Below are positions 48,884-60,429 of a stretch of 64,000 nt of DNA, piece after piece. The notes below the pieces were generated by a model. It saw only the letters and a list, made by a program, of their open reading frames with translations, made no database searches and was not told the origin of the DNA. The translations under genes were made by a program, and so were the position numbers. How positions within the stretch are numbered: position 1 is the stretch's first letter; the number at the start of each line of letters is the position of its first letter. The stretch comes from Grifola frondosa (taxonomy: Eukaryota; Basidiomycota; Agaricomycetes; Polyporales; Grifolaceae): contig LUGG01000004.1 in NCBI GenBank assembly GCA_001683735.1, positions 1,364,001-1,428,000 of the forward strand, in the 5' to 3' direction.

Positions 48884-50450
48884 TTGAAAATGGATAAAGA
48901 AAGTAACCAAGACGTCAAGAATAAGATAATCTGGGGAGGACCAGAATACGAAAGAGAATGCACAAAACGTGAGGCCTTAAATACTCTCCCCATTGATATA
49001 ATAAATGCAATACCATTGGCCAGAAATTTATCGGACATCCATCGGACTAGTAAAGCTGCAATGAGGAGTAGATGGCGTGATTATGTGCAAATGATCCAGA
49101 GCTGGTAACGTTGAGCACGAATGTTCTAGAGTCAGTGAGATTATTTACAATTTATTCGTAAAAATCAGGAATTTATTCCCTTTGCAGTGGCAATCACTCA
49201 GAATCATTGATGACACTCTCATGGTGACACAACAACTGTTGAGCAATCCAGAGAAATATAGTATGTGAAGTTGATTCTGAATGCACATGAATAGTTACAA
49301 GGTCAATCATAGGACAGGTGCTGGAGGAGGTGATGAAGGATGCAATGTCAGGACCCAAGCAGTACATTCAGCTGGCCCATATGGCTGAGGTATGTCTGCA
49401 CAATTCATGTCTTAAAAAGTTGCTAACAAGTACAATAAGCCTGATTGAGCAAGAGTCGCCACCACCATCATGAGTGGCAGACAAGGCCGTCTGACCATGG
49501 TTACTCCATATGACCCATCCTCTGGCGAAGATCCATGTGAAGTTATATTACGGATACAAGGTTACATTTCCAAGTGTAATCTGCCTCCGATTCTTAATCG
49601 TAACCAGTACGTGATTCAGTCCATATGTTATAAAGTCATTAAATGTTTGAGTCATAGACTTCCAAACAAACTAGAGATGGCTAAGCAGGTCATCACCTTA
49701 ACAGGCCTTGGAGCTCCTGGATTCGATAAGGCAGCACAAGGCATCATAGCGATTCACCAAGTCTTTGGTGCACACGTACAAGGGGAACTGAAGAAGTGGA
49801 CACCTCTCGAGTGGATGGTTACATTTCACTTCAGTTCATCAACAGATACCTTACGAGTGCTGCTGAAGGAGAAGGATGTACCTCCATAGATATTTCACCT
49901 CTCATCGATCCACTTGGTGTCTTAGCTGCAGAGATGACCAACGAGCTACATCTACCAGATAACCAGGTTCAGTATTTCGAAAGTATAACCACAATCACTA
50001 GGATAACCACCAGTACGTAAACATAGATGTTGATTCTTAATATATGATTGATCAATATACAGAACAGACTAAACATGTGGAGATCAAGCCAAAAGAGATC
50101 CAACTGGGACATTTAGTCGAACTTCAGTCTCTTTCTGTGCATTACCTCATTTAAACGAAAACATATGTTTGGGTAATTCCCAAGCTACGACCATTTGCAT
50201 TATCAGTCATGTGGTGGAAAAGGCAAGTTTTTTTTCTACACCCTAATCAGATATATAACAATCACATGTTAGGACCTCAATCAGATTATTCTGGAACGAG
50301 TCAGAAGTGAGGGTGTCTCCACTGCGAAGGTGAAGCGAAAGATTGGATATGATGATGAGGATGAAGAGGGAAGGAGGGGTGAAAAGATTCAGCGACTGGA
50401 TGGGCACGAAGGAGGGAGGAAGCTCTCAATGAGAAGAATACATGCATAAT
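48884..50450 (+). CDS. Intron-containing gene of unknown function
   Basis: Plus-strand gene divergent from the previous one. A first exon-like frame (48,884-49,108) is Lys/Glu-rich and ends near a GTAACG donor. Next exons: WQSLRIIDDTLMVTQQLL (about 49,190-49,255), VLEEVMKDAMSGPKQYIQL (about 49,320-49,388), then a 139-codon frame from 49,470 (MSGRQGRLTMVTPYD ... ILRIQGYISKCNLPPILNR). Two later pieces, about 50,060-50,230 and 50,275-50,450, are charged and end in a stop at 50,450. Exon phases do not all agree, so the model is approximate and the gene may be broken. No domain recognised; CDS status rests on splice sites and the coherent 139-codon exon. Confidence 0.45.
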
Positions 50451-50791
50451 GTCACTAATTACAAGAATTCGCTCTAAAATGAGCTCACTTTGCTTTTGAT
50501 GGAGAACGTGCAGCTTTGCAGCAAAGTCCTCAAGAAATTTTTGAAGTGAATGTATGCAGGCCCAACTGCAGCATTATTGTGTGCAAGAAAGACAATGATA
50601 AGAATGATGAGCAGAGAAGGGACGGTTGAAACAGTTGTTATTGTCCTTTGAATATGTCCTTTGAACGTATGACTTCAATACTTGTTCTGTATAAGTATGC
50701 AAGCATTCTTTACATGAACTCAAAGCTCGAGTGATCATAATTGATACAAAATCAAATGAACTATAATGAATGAAGTATAATATGAAGTAAT
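50451..50791. other. Intergenic; no gene seen
   Basis: AT-rich spacer between two convergent genes. Contains no convincing ORF or repeat. Confidence 0.5.
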
Positions 50792-53658
50792 CTAATACTT
50801 GAAGTACGCAGCAGAGCGGCCAATCTTGCAAAGCATGTGCTCCACCATGAATAAGTCAAGAGAGACCTTGTCAGCAATCTCCTTGGGAATGTTCTCCATC
50901 ACAAAGGTGGAGACACGCTGAAACATATCAACAACCATAGGAGCAGAAGCATCAGAGGGGAGAAGGTGAAGATGCTTCAAACCTTTGATCGCACCACTGT
51001 CCAAATCAAACACAGTCCTTCCCATCTCCTGTACACCTGGTGCACGAACCTTTCCAGCATAGTAAAGATCTGCAGCAAGTAGCATGGAAACCAGCCTACC
51101 AATCTGCGGTGTACTGCTGTTACGACCACGCAAATAGGCATAGCATTCCATAAAGTCCACACGACCATGGATGTCGCAGTGAGACTTCAGCCAAACATTC
51201 CACTGCTGCTCAGCAATGAAATAAGCTGATGCACAGTGGATAGACCGACCGGCAATAGCAGTACCATATGCGTCCTTGCAGCACAAGAAGGTGGGATGTC
51301 ATGAGCGTGCAGTGCGACAAATGCATCCCAATCAGCAAGCGTAGAAAAGAAAACAGTGGATCCCAAAGCTGCCTGAGTTGCAAAGGTGATGCCACGAAAG
51401 ATACAGGCACTCGCAAAACCACCCGGCTTGTCGATGTTGGCGATGAAGGGGACCATGGGAGGAGGTGATGTTGGCACAGGAGGGAGCGAGCTGACGAAAG
51501 GGAAGAGCTTGTCCAGACTTCCAAGGACAAAGCAAGAAGTGGGGAATAGGAGGCTTGCCTGTTCCTCAACAAGTGGAAGCAACAGAAAGAAGAAAATCCA
51601 GAATGCGCTGCAGGCCATGAGCAAAAGGAGTGGTGGGAGTGGGAGGCATGGAAGTGGAGGAAGAGGAAGTGGAAGTGGAAGGATGTGAGTCATTGAACTT
51701 CTCAGTGAGAACTCCACAGCGATGGACCTGTTGTCCAATCTCCTCAAGGACATGGTACTCTGCAGAGGTATGGTCATGGAGTGGAAGAGCGGTGAGAGAA
51801 GCAAGGAATGGTGATAACGCATCTGTGCTCAGATTTGTAGTACGCCCCCCTTGGTGACCAAGAACAGAGAGTTGATGTTGCGGTGTACATCCCATAAGGC
51901 GGACACCAGCAACACGTCCTCATGAAAAGTGTCCACCACGTACTGCACAAAACGACCTTGGATCTCCGAGATGCCCTGTGGAAAATTTAACCAACGGATG
52001 ACGATGTTACGAATAAGCTTGAGCATGTAGTTCAACCGAGTGTCATCGTCGTCGTAGATGCGAAACCAAGAAGGGAGAGGGAAGGCATGACCATCGTCAG
52101 AGATATCTGTCAAGCCCACTTGTGAAGGAACAACGGTCCCCGGCTTGCGCAAAATGAACTGTTGGTAAATGAGCCTAGAAAGACGAGCTAGCCAATCCAA
52201 GTCATTATGAGAGGTGGATGAAGTGTCGACAAGGAAGGAGGCGCAGTGAGGAAGGACCAGGTCATTGAGCCAAGCCCAGGCAGCACAGTTAGAGAGCATT
52301 ACTGGATCTGAATATGATGAGCTCCAACTTGGAAGTCCCCAGTTTAGTGTTAGCAAACTGGAGAGGCTCCCAAATTCTAGAGACAGAGACGGCAAAGTCA
52401 GAAGTGAACGCTTAGCACTGCTGCTGGCTGCAACAAACTCTGCAAGTTGTGACTGCCATGTGCCAGGACCCTGAAAGTGCTTCTGCATTTCTATCGCCAT
52501 TGCGATGCTAGCAATCTCATCAGGGTACGTGTGAGACTGCTGAGAGAAAACAGCTCCAACACATCTGCATAAACTAGAAGACATTAAAATCAAGCATGGA
52601 CAAGCAAATCATAAATTAACATACCTGGAGCAGCAGAAATGGATGACTCAGAGACTGATGTAATGGGCGGTTCAGTCCCGGAAACTGTCATAAATAAATT
52701 AGTGATGCTCTAAGCTGGCACACAAAGTATGCTAGCACTTGTAATGTCTGACACCTCAGCAGCAGAAATAGCCATCAACCGTGCATGTGCATCAATCTCA
52801 TTCCGCTCAGAACCTGACATAGAAGAATGTCAAATTAAAATATCATACAGACATGATTTATCACCTACGTGCAGAACGAAGACGATCCCTATACCCTGCC
52901 GGTCCAGCACCTGCATCTTGAGTTGCGAGGCATAGCTCCAGCTCCTTTGTGTGACGACTAGCAGCCATGGCCCACTAACACTCATCGCTTCTTCCTCCCC
53001 ATCCTCCCCCGAGCCCGCATCGCTACCTTCTATTTGCAAACATAAGAATCACTCTATAAAGAACAACAATGTGTTACGTACCTTCATATTCCTCTGAACT
53101 CTGCATGATGCGTACACGCTTATATGCTTTGCCCTTACCCTTATCAACTAAAATAAATAAATGAGATCATGAAACAGCAATGCAATGGTGGATGATGCTC
53201 ACCTTTGGACACAGAGATGTCTATGTCATCTTCAGAGTGCTCAGACACAGAAGCATCTGTGGCACGCTTACGTCCTAAAGACAGCTTAGTAAGATCTACA
53301 AGCAGAATAAAAAAATAACGCACCACGTGAACGACCAGAATCCACATATTCTGACTGAGACTCTGGCTCAGTTGCCCCACCCTCATCATCACCATCTGCT
53401 TGAGCATGGCGACGGCTCTTCCTAATGGCTATTAAATATGTCAGCATAAATTATAACAAAAATAAGAAGTCTGAGAGCACCAGGCTTCACAACCTTGTCG
53501 CTCGCCTTGCGAGTTGCTGTCGACCGGCACTTTCTTACGGGCTGCTGAACAAATAGCGATAAGTGAAGACACTCAAACAAAAATTAAAAACATACTTGAA
53601 CGGCCAAGACCACGCACGGCCCCGACTTAGCACGAACAGAAGGTATAAACTTGGTCAT
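50792..53658 (-). CDS. Intron-rich gene of unknown function (acidic N-terminus, globular C-terminus)
   Basis: Proposed start ATG at 53,658 (MTKFIPSVRAK). Short early exons are basic/acidic and nuclear-looking: ARKKVPVDSN, KSRRHAQADGDDEGG, GRKRATDASVSEHSEDD, KGKGKAYKRVRIM, GSGEDGEEEAMS, followed by MAASRHTKELELCLATQD and IDAHARLMAISAAEVSDI (to about 52,740). The C-terminal part has large exons: 52,570-51,830 (SQLAEFVAASSSAKRS; HNDLDWLARLSRLIYQQF; VDTFHEDVLLVSALWDVH), a Ser/Thr/Pro-rich linker (about 51,700-51,600), then 51,286-50,792 with GRNSSTPQIGRLVSMLLAAD and LYYAGKVRAPGVQEMGR. The last motif recurs, from memory, in a large unnamed basidiomycete family. Function unknown. Some exon joins need one-base shifts. 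Confidence 0.5.
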
Positions 53659-53713
53659 AGTCTCCTTGTGTGCAATCCAGGACTGAGCAGCCTCCATCCG
53701 AGTACACCCCGAC

Positions 53714-55459
53714 TCAGAATCGACCGCTGTCATACCAGGCCCAAGCGACCAAGGCTTGGATGATAGATAGCTCACAGCGGATGGAAGTATCGGGTGAAGT
53801 CTTGATCGTCAATGTAAATGCAGAGAGAAACTTGTCCAAGTCCATGGAAATCTTCATGTCGGGTGTAGACTGCCAACACAAAGCTGGACAACTGAGCAGC
53901 GAGCGGACGACAAAGTCGAAATGAGCCTCGCACTCATCAGCGCATGACCCTCAGACATGTGGTTGGCCATATTGGAAGGTAACGCCCCAGATTGACCATC
54001 GTTCCTACAAATAACAAGTTAAACACAATAGACATCAAAAATGAATGACGTACTCAGGAGCGATCATCTCTGGACCAATACACAGTAGATTATCACCAGG
54101 CAAGGCAGCCAAAGCAATACGAGAAGCACCGTCCATGATCGGACCACTCGGATAAAAAACCTGAGTGAAGCGGCACGACCACGGCTCAGCCACTTTACCT
54201 CTGGCAGCGACGGCGGAGTCCCCCATGAAAGCGCAGACCAGAGAATACAGCGAGACATAAGCCACTAAGCTGAATATAGCAACCCAGCTCTGCAGCATGA
54301 AAAAGGCCAGGATGATCAGTGGGAGCCAAATCTGACTTGGTCACCATAACCGTGAGACCACCATACGAGTCGTGGCCATCCACGTGCTTGCCGCAAAATC
54401 CCAAGTCCTCCTTGAACTTGCCCGCTATCAAGCATTCATCAGTTACAATTTTCAGAGAAAAAAATTAAAAACTCACCAGATTTCTCAAACTCTTCGTATG
54501 ACTTAGTGGGTACCAAATTAAGCTGAGCCGCAGGGAACGCATAGTTGCCCTCAAAACCAAGGGCGGAAGGTTAGTTAAATTGGCTTGAAGTTTCAAAGCA
54601 TCTGTAATGAACTTCGGCCCAGTCTCCAAACACTGGATCGCAATCTGTGTTCCCAACTGTCGTGAAACAAAAAAAAATAATAATAATAATAATAATGCAA
54701 GACGCAAGTACCTCAACCATCTTCTTGCGAAGCTTGTGATGCTCGATAATGTGTTGAGATACACCTTGGTCCCCGCAGCAGGACCGGTAAGATTGCGAGG
54801 ACTTTGGTACGTTTCGTCAGCGATAGACGCGGAGAGGTGGTGCCTTAGCGGTGGACTCTTCAAAGGGACCCATACGGGGAGCGCTCAAAGGCATAGCCAT
54901 GCTCATATGTCTCCCTCTCCGCATTCCATAACGGAGGAAGGGAATCGAGCGAACGCTCGCCAACTCGAGTGGCAAATCACTTACGCACTCGATAACGCTG
55001 GCTGATAGACAAATAATGACAGTGACCGTTAGAATTTTACTGGATGAACAAAATTAATAATTACGAACTCTGTGTACTATCCAGCACTGGATTATATCGT
55101 TGTTGGGATCACCTCTCCTAGAGGTCACGTGCAAAAACACAGTCCCCGCTTTAACTCCAGCAATCCTACAATTTATAGCATGGCGAGGTTATAGATAATA
55201 AGCATGCATGAACTCACCGCAGCATCCGCCTCCTCTTCAAACCAACGGTAACGTCATCTCCTCAGGCACCACTTTGCAAAAGTGGCAGACGTTGTGGGAC
55301 GTGTCATGCAAATAAGTAACATTTCCCTCAGAAAAGGTTCTAAGGGTGGCAAAGACTTAACAGCTCAGGAAGCTTAACATTCCTTCCTTGAGGAGAAGGC
55401 TCCACTCTTTCCCCAGGAGCAGGAATCACAGCCAATCCCATTTCCAGCCTATTCCCCAT
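53714..55459 (-). pseudogene. TET/JBP-type 2-oxoglutarate/Fe(II) dioxygenase gene, frame-broken
   Basis: The fungal TET/JBP family oxidises 5-methylcytosine-type bases in DNA using Fe(II) and 2-oxoglutarate. ATG proposed at 55,457-55,459 (MGNRLEMGLAVIPAPG), then a Cys/His piece HNVCHFCKVVPEEM (about 55,290) and conserved LETGPKFITDALKLQA (about 54,640-54,590). The oxygenase core lies at 54,431-54,150: CGKHVDGHDSYGGLTVM has the iron-binding H-x-D, followed by HPGLFHAAELGCYIQLSGL and FSGLRFHGG with the distal histidine; next, in shifted frames, TPPSLPE and WSCRFTQVFYP. C-terminal exons include MANHMSEGHALMS and DLDKFLSAFTLTIKTS, ending in a stop at 53,714. One-base shifts are needed near 54,545 and 54,215, so it is either decayed or affected by sequence errors. 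The family call rests on this motif order. Confidence 0.6.
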
Positions 55460-55640
55460 GTAACCTGTGAAATCATGTAGAAATATTACTCACTGAGGAG
55501 AGTCTGCCATTTGAAGTGATATAGAGGTAGAATAGAATGGTGAGCTAGAAAGTGACTTGGAGGTGCAAAGAGGTGAAAGATAGGGAGGGAGTCAACAGAT
55601 GATTGTCAGTACTCAACACAAGTTCTACAAGCCAAGGAAC
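55460..55640. other. Intergenic; presumed upstream region of the dioxygenase gene
   Basis: Short purine-rich spacer. No TATA box or other element is clear. Confidence 0.4.
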
Positions 55641-57200
55641 GACATACAGAGTGTGTAGATAGTCAGATTCAAGATTGATAGCAAGATTACGAAGAAGCAG
55701 GATTAATGTAAATCAGGGCCAGAAGATCAAGAAGTCAAGAAGCAAAGACTTCGCGCATTTGATGACAATTAAGCACCCACGGGCGCCCAACAACCCACAG
55801 CCACCCGAGCGCCACAATAAGCGCACACAAGTCCACAGAACGGGTAAGCGCCTGGTGGCTGGAGCCACTGACCAAGTCACGTGATATTTGATGACGTAGA
55901 TGTGTCATCGACGTATCGAAATGGGTGCATCGACGACCGCATCTACGTCATCAGGCTAGATCGGCCTGTTCGTCCTCATCGTCTTTTGCCCTGCGCTCGC
56001 CGTGAAAATGACGCTCGTCGTCGTCGGTTGCCGGTAAGCCTTATTTTTAATTAAAACTAAACTAAAAATTAAAATACAGTATGCATCGAGCGTTCCCGGC
56101 ATGTCGCTCGCCATCCCATGCACATCACCTCCCTCGTCGCTCGCACCCACATACTCCCTTGCAGCACGTATCGCTCACCTAGACGTGCACACATGCGCAC
56201 CGCATGCACGCGCTCGCCCTCTTGTGTTCCCCATTGAACGGCAAGTCTCCCATCTTCGTGCCACATCCATGCTATGACTCTGAACGTGCCACACAGCTAC
56301 CGAGTGTTTAGCTACTTTGAGCTGGCGAAGATCTCGGTGAGCATGTCACGCCTTGTATGAAACTGCTATGGAACTGAATGGAGGATCAGTGGATCCTGTA
56401 CTGAGCTTCGCCACCGCCCTGACCGCGGACTTCATCATTGCGGTCTCACTTTGCTGGTTGCTTGGAAGACATCGGACGGGCTTCCAAAGGTCAGTCTACC
56501 CCCTCTCGTGTCTTATATCTGATGTTGCGGGCTCGATATGATGACATGTCCTATCTCTTGTTTGTAGAACCGATTCGATATATGGTCTTGATACTGTACA
56601 GCGTCAACACCTGCGTCCTCATGACGTAAATCTCCCCCCGTCTGCATCCGTGCCCAACAACACTCATTCACATCTTCGCCTTCTGCTGCCTCATCACCGC
56701 ACGTCCCCCCCTCTTCTCCTCTCCCTCTCCCTGACACGAAACACCCACAGTTCATCAAGATGCCCGACAACTTCGTTTATATCGCCTTCTACTCGCGATG
56801 CCCAAATGTACCTCCCCACCTTCAATCCTCTCTCCCTCTCTTTCGACGGATGCTCACACGTGCCATATAGTGTTCCTCAATTCCTCCTTGCGACGCTCAA
56901 CATGCGCAAACACGTGCACAAATCGGTCCAGCGCACAGTTATGTCCATCCCACTTTCCGCGATATCCGGCACGCATACGGTTGCGTCTGCGGACAGCGTT
57001 GGCAAACTGCAGTATGGCGACACGCACGAAGAGCAGGTCAGTGTGTTGTTCGCATATGTGGAACTGCACATCGATCTGTGTCGTGTTGCAGGTCCTGCAT
57101 GTCCAGATTCAAATGACGGTGGATAAGAAGACAGACTCGGTCACGAATATCAATGTTTAGGCGGTGAGCAGGTCTCGGTTGCTGCCACACCCACACGCTC
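55640..57200 (+). repeat. Dispersed palindrome-bearing repeat, stand-alone copy
   Basis: Outside the Helitron array. It shares with copies A, B and D the palindrome, the following conserved stretch (CATCAGGCTAGATCGGCCTG ... CGTCGTCGTCGG) and an intron-like sequence at the same place (GTAAGCCTTATTTTT to AAAATACAG, about 56,034-56,081), then diverges into C-rich text with other short exon-like pieces up to about 57,160. Frames here are open mainly because of composition. No domain recognised. Its presence away from the array shows that the C-rich segment is an independent genomic repeat or gene family. Confidence 0.5.
55890..55952. repeat. 63-nt palindrome, stand-alone copy
   Basis: Starts GATGACGTAGATGTGTCATC and ends GACGACCGCATCTACGTCATC, with the same GAAATG loop; arms remain well paired although the sequence differs from the Helitron copies at several positions. 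Confidence 0.8.
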
Positions 57201-58700
57201 TCTCACCACGGCCGCATGCTCGTGCATGTCTCCCGCGTCCATGCACATCCATGCATGGCGCGGGCAGGCATGCAAGCGTGCAGCTGTGGCCAGCAGCCTC
57301 AGCCACGGTGTCGTATTCTTCCGGCGATCGGTATGAAACAACACACTTTTCACCAAACAACCAAAAGGCTATCTGACTAGAGTAATATTTTGTTTTATAG
57401 TTGAGGGGTTATTTCCCGGATAGGACGGGTGCACCGAGCGTAACGGGGTTTCCTACTTTTCCGGATAGAGGCTCAGTCGAGTCCGGTTGCGCGAAGATAC
57501 GCTATATCACAGGAGACTCTGAAGATGCTCTGTGAAGTATCCTACGGTACTTGGTTACTTGCAGTATACCTGTGGGGAACAAGAAAAACACTAGGCTAGA
57601 CTCAAATAGTCTGCCTCGTTAGTATGCTTCTAACTTCTTTTCAAAGTTACTGCCTTCTTGCAGTACTTTGACTTCAATACTGATTCCGCTTGCTGATTAG
57701 GAATGCTCCTGGACTTCTTTCCAGAGACTTATACTCCGTAATCACTTACAAGACGGACTTCCCAAACCCAATACAAACAACCAATTTCTCAAACTGACGG
57801 TGCGTACCTGATGTCCTTTATGACAGGATTGCCTCCACTGTCCTAACAAAAGTCTACCAATCTTCCTACTAACCTTGTGCTTCCAGAATCTCTTGCCTGG
57901 ACAGTTGACAATTTAGGGAAGTGATATGCCCCTTTTGTGACAGGATTACTTCACTGTCCTAATAAAGGTCCAATATTTCCTGCCTGAACTTGTGCTTCCA
58001 GAATCTCTTGCCTGGACAGTTGACAATTCAGGGAATACTTTACAAACAGGTAAGCCTAGACCACACACTCAAGTGGGCCTCAAAGTTAGAGAAAGAAATT
58101 CTGATTCAAAGCTAAGGTTGGCTGAGGAACGAGAGCTTTGGGGGGGGGATCCAAGAGATGGATGATCAAAAGATGGATGGATGATCAAAAGATGGATGAT
58201 GGGGCCCCTCGTTCGCTCCAGCTTATATACTCTACAGAATGTTTCTGGAAAGTTCTATTCTATGGCTGACTAATGCTCCTTCTGCTTACCAATCCACTCC
58301 AAATGCTTACCAATCCACTAAGTTTTCTGCTGACGAATTGCATTTGGAAGTTGCTGGAAGCTTCCTTGACCTGCTAGCACATTCTACACAGGTCTCTCTC
58401 CTTCTGGAGAATTCTCCCAGGTTCCATGAGTTCCTAGGGTGTTCTTCATGATTCTATGATACTCTGGAGTCTACTGAAATATTCTAGCAGATTCTCCAGG
58501 TTTCTGTATTCTTCCAGGACAATCTGGAAGGGGAATTTTCGATTAAAGTCTTCTTTTAAGACTATAATCTTCTGGGAAATTCCAGGACCTTCTGTCCTTC
58601 CAGGATATTCCAGGATATTCATCAGCAAGGGCCACAAGTCTGCTCAACTAAGCAGAAATGACCACAGTATGTCTTTGCTGACACAATTCTGATTACAAGA
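57201..58700. repeat. Noncoding repeat-rich stretch
   Basis: No gene seen. A tandem pair of about 100 bp (57,821-57,920 and 57,938-58,035, period 117) shares TGACAGGATT and CTTGTGCTTCCAGAATCTCT. At 58,155-58,198 a short GATGGATGATCAAAA repeat occurs, and from 58,240 to 58,625 many TTCYRG/CCAGGATATTC-like motifs recur. A TATA-like CTTATATACTC is at about 58,222. It could be LTR-like or satellite-like debris; no element ends could be set. Confidence 0.45.
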
Positions 58701-59242
58701 GGTGAACTGAGCGGAGTGCAATATGTGATGGGAGATGAATGTGACGGATAAGGAAAGGGAAGAAAGGGGATAAGCCGTGATGTATTATAACCTTGACCTT
58801 CTTGACTGTCCCTAGACTCCCTGCAACTGCTGCTGCCACAATCGAATGTCTCCTGGGAAAATGACCGTGTTTGATCGGAATGCGACATAGTCATTATCCA
58901 GCTTCAATGCTCCTGTCATCCAGCGCGCTGTCTGGGCTGCCCAATTCCATGCTATCATTCCATTCCCTGCATGCTTTCATGTGTGTGGGTAGTGCAGACA
59001 CTGGTCAATGAAATTGCCATGTCCGAGTACCAATCCAGATTGGTGCACGACATCCGCCCCACAGTTACTCGACCGTCCCTGGTCGACTTTCTTCTATCTT
59101 CTACTTCTTTGTGACCGATTCCTTGTCCGGTGGCCTATTGGCTCATCGTTTACATCAGATTCACCATCATCTTGACTTTTGGAGTAATGCAGACTGAGTG
59201 CTGATCATGGGAGAGGGAAGAATGTGTACATCATCATGTGAC
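58701..59242. other. Spacer; no gene seen
   Basis: No supported gene. A stretch near 59,005-59,055 (TTGCCATGTCCGAGTACCAA) is weakly repeated near 59,835 (TTGCCATGTCCAGGTACCAA), flanking the small ORF between them. Confidence 0.4.
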
Positions 59243-59686
59243 CTAGTTCTTCCATCCATGTCCTATGTAGATCAGCAGGAAATCGTCCATCAGCCTCGCA
59301 TCTCCTGCTCGTAGCATCTTCTTTGGCAACTGAACTATACCATCATCTGGCTTCAACATTCCTCTGCAATGAGCAATGTTCCAAATAATCCATGCCTCTA
59401 ACCACTCAAACATGGCCAACCTGGAATAGGGAATCCCAACTGCAACCTCCTGGCTGCCTGTATAATGCTCCACTGCGACAATGAGCTGGGTCTCCTGGAA
59501 TTGAAGAGTACGGATGATTCGTCCAGTGAACTCAATGTTGGGTCCCATAAGACGAAGGGGGCTGGAAAAGTAGACTCGGGTGGGGTAATCCTGGTCTGGA
59601 TCGAGGGTGAGAATATGTTTGCGAGATTGTCGCTGCACTAGGTAGTGAGGGATTTGAGTGTCACGGGCATAAGAAAGTGTTTGCAT
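59243..59686 (-). CDS. Small intronless protein of unknown function
   Basis: 147 codons from ATG at 59,684-59,686, with a TATA box 55 bp upstream and a short pyrimidine-rich leader. The protein begins MQTLSYARDTQIPHYLVQR and includes VYFSSPLRLMGPNIEFTGRI, a beta-strand-rich middle (LQFQETQLIVAVEHYTGS) and an aromatic, possibly membrane-associated helix (EWLEAWIIWNIAHCRG). No domain recognised. Codon use and an uninterrupted frame support a real gene, though only weakly. Confidence 0.5.
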   Translation of the reverse strand: MQTLSYARDTQIPHYLVQRQSRKHILTLDPDQDYPTRVYFSSPLRLMGPNIEFTGRIIRTLQFQETQLIVAVEHYTGSQEVAVGIPYSRLAMFEWLEAWIIWNIAHCRGMLKPDDGIVQLPKKMLRAGDARLMDDFLLIYIGHGWKN

Positions 59687-59740
59687 GGTTGTGACAGAGG
59701 GAAACAGGAATGCCTGGGAACGACCGAGTAGTATTGTGCT

Positions 59741-59749
59741 TTATTTATA
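59741..59749 (-). promoter_or_regulatory. TATA box of the small intronless gene
   Basis: TATAAATAA on the minus strand, 55 bp upstream of the ATG at 59,686, the usual distance for a fungal RNA polymerase II promoter. Confidence 0.5.
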
Positions 59750-59759
59750 AGTATGAGCA

Positions 59760-60420
59760 CGTGATCATGTCCTTAGTTTGATGTCCCATGTCATGTGACT
59801 TGCTGATGACAGGATGTGCAAAATTGGTGTTATTTTGCCATGTCCAGGTACCAAACACTTTTGGTGCATGACAATGTTGCATGTTCCGCATCATGTCTTC
59901 CATAACTTCCTTCCTTGTCCTATTTTTCTTCGGCTGCCTTCTTCTTTCCCGTCTCCTTTCTATCTGACCCATTCTCTTCATCAGCAGTTTTATGAACTCC
60001 TTTCATAAGACATCATCTGCTAGTATGCCTTCCAATGTGGTCGGGGTCATATTGAGGAAAGATAAGTGAGTGCTTGGCCCGATGAATGGATTTCAGCTTA
60101 TATATCCATCCAGGATGGATGACTAAGCTTTCCACAACCTTCCTGAACTTAACAGAGAGTACTACACATTTTCCCAGAATTTTGTGGTACTTGCAAGTAG
60201 GCTCTCTGCTCTTCCAAGGTATTCCTATACTGATCATAGGCCCATAAATGGCCACTCCTCTCAATTTATCATTCTTGAAGCTTCAGGACTGATCCTAATA
60301 AATTTGTTGACCTGAATAACTCTAGAAACATCCTTCACATCACCTGCAGAATGTGTTGTGGTCTTGCACAGCGAGTATCGAGTTTCTCGTTCTTCAGCCA
60401 CTTCGAACAGCGCGGAAGTC
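59760..60420. other. Spacer; no supported gene
   Basis: A minus-strand frame at 60,264-60,013 lacks an ATG at its apparent start and shows no domain. Nothing else seen. Confidence 0.4.
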
Positions 60421-60429
60421 ACGTGATCG

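Noticed and set aside
57479..57505. Possible tRNA-like text (CAGTCGAGTCCGGTTGCG)
   Set aside because: No matching A box, anticodon arm or acceptor stem could be built around it.
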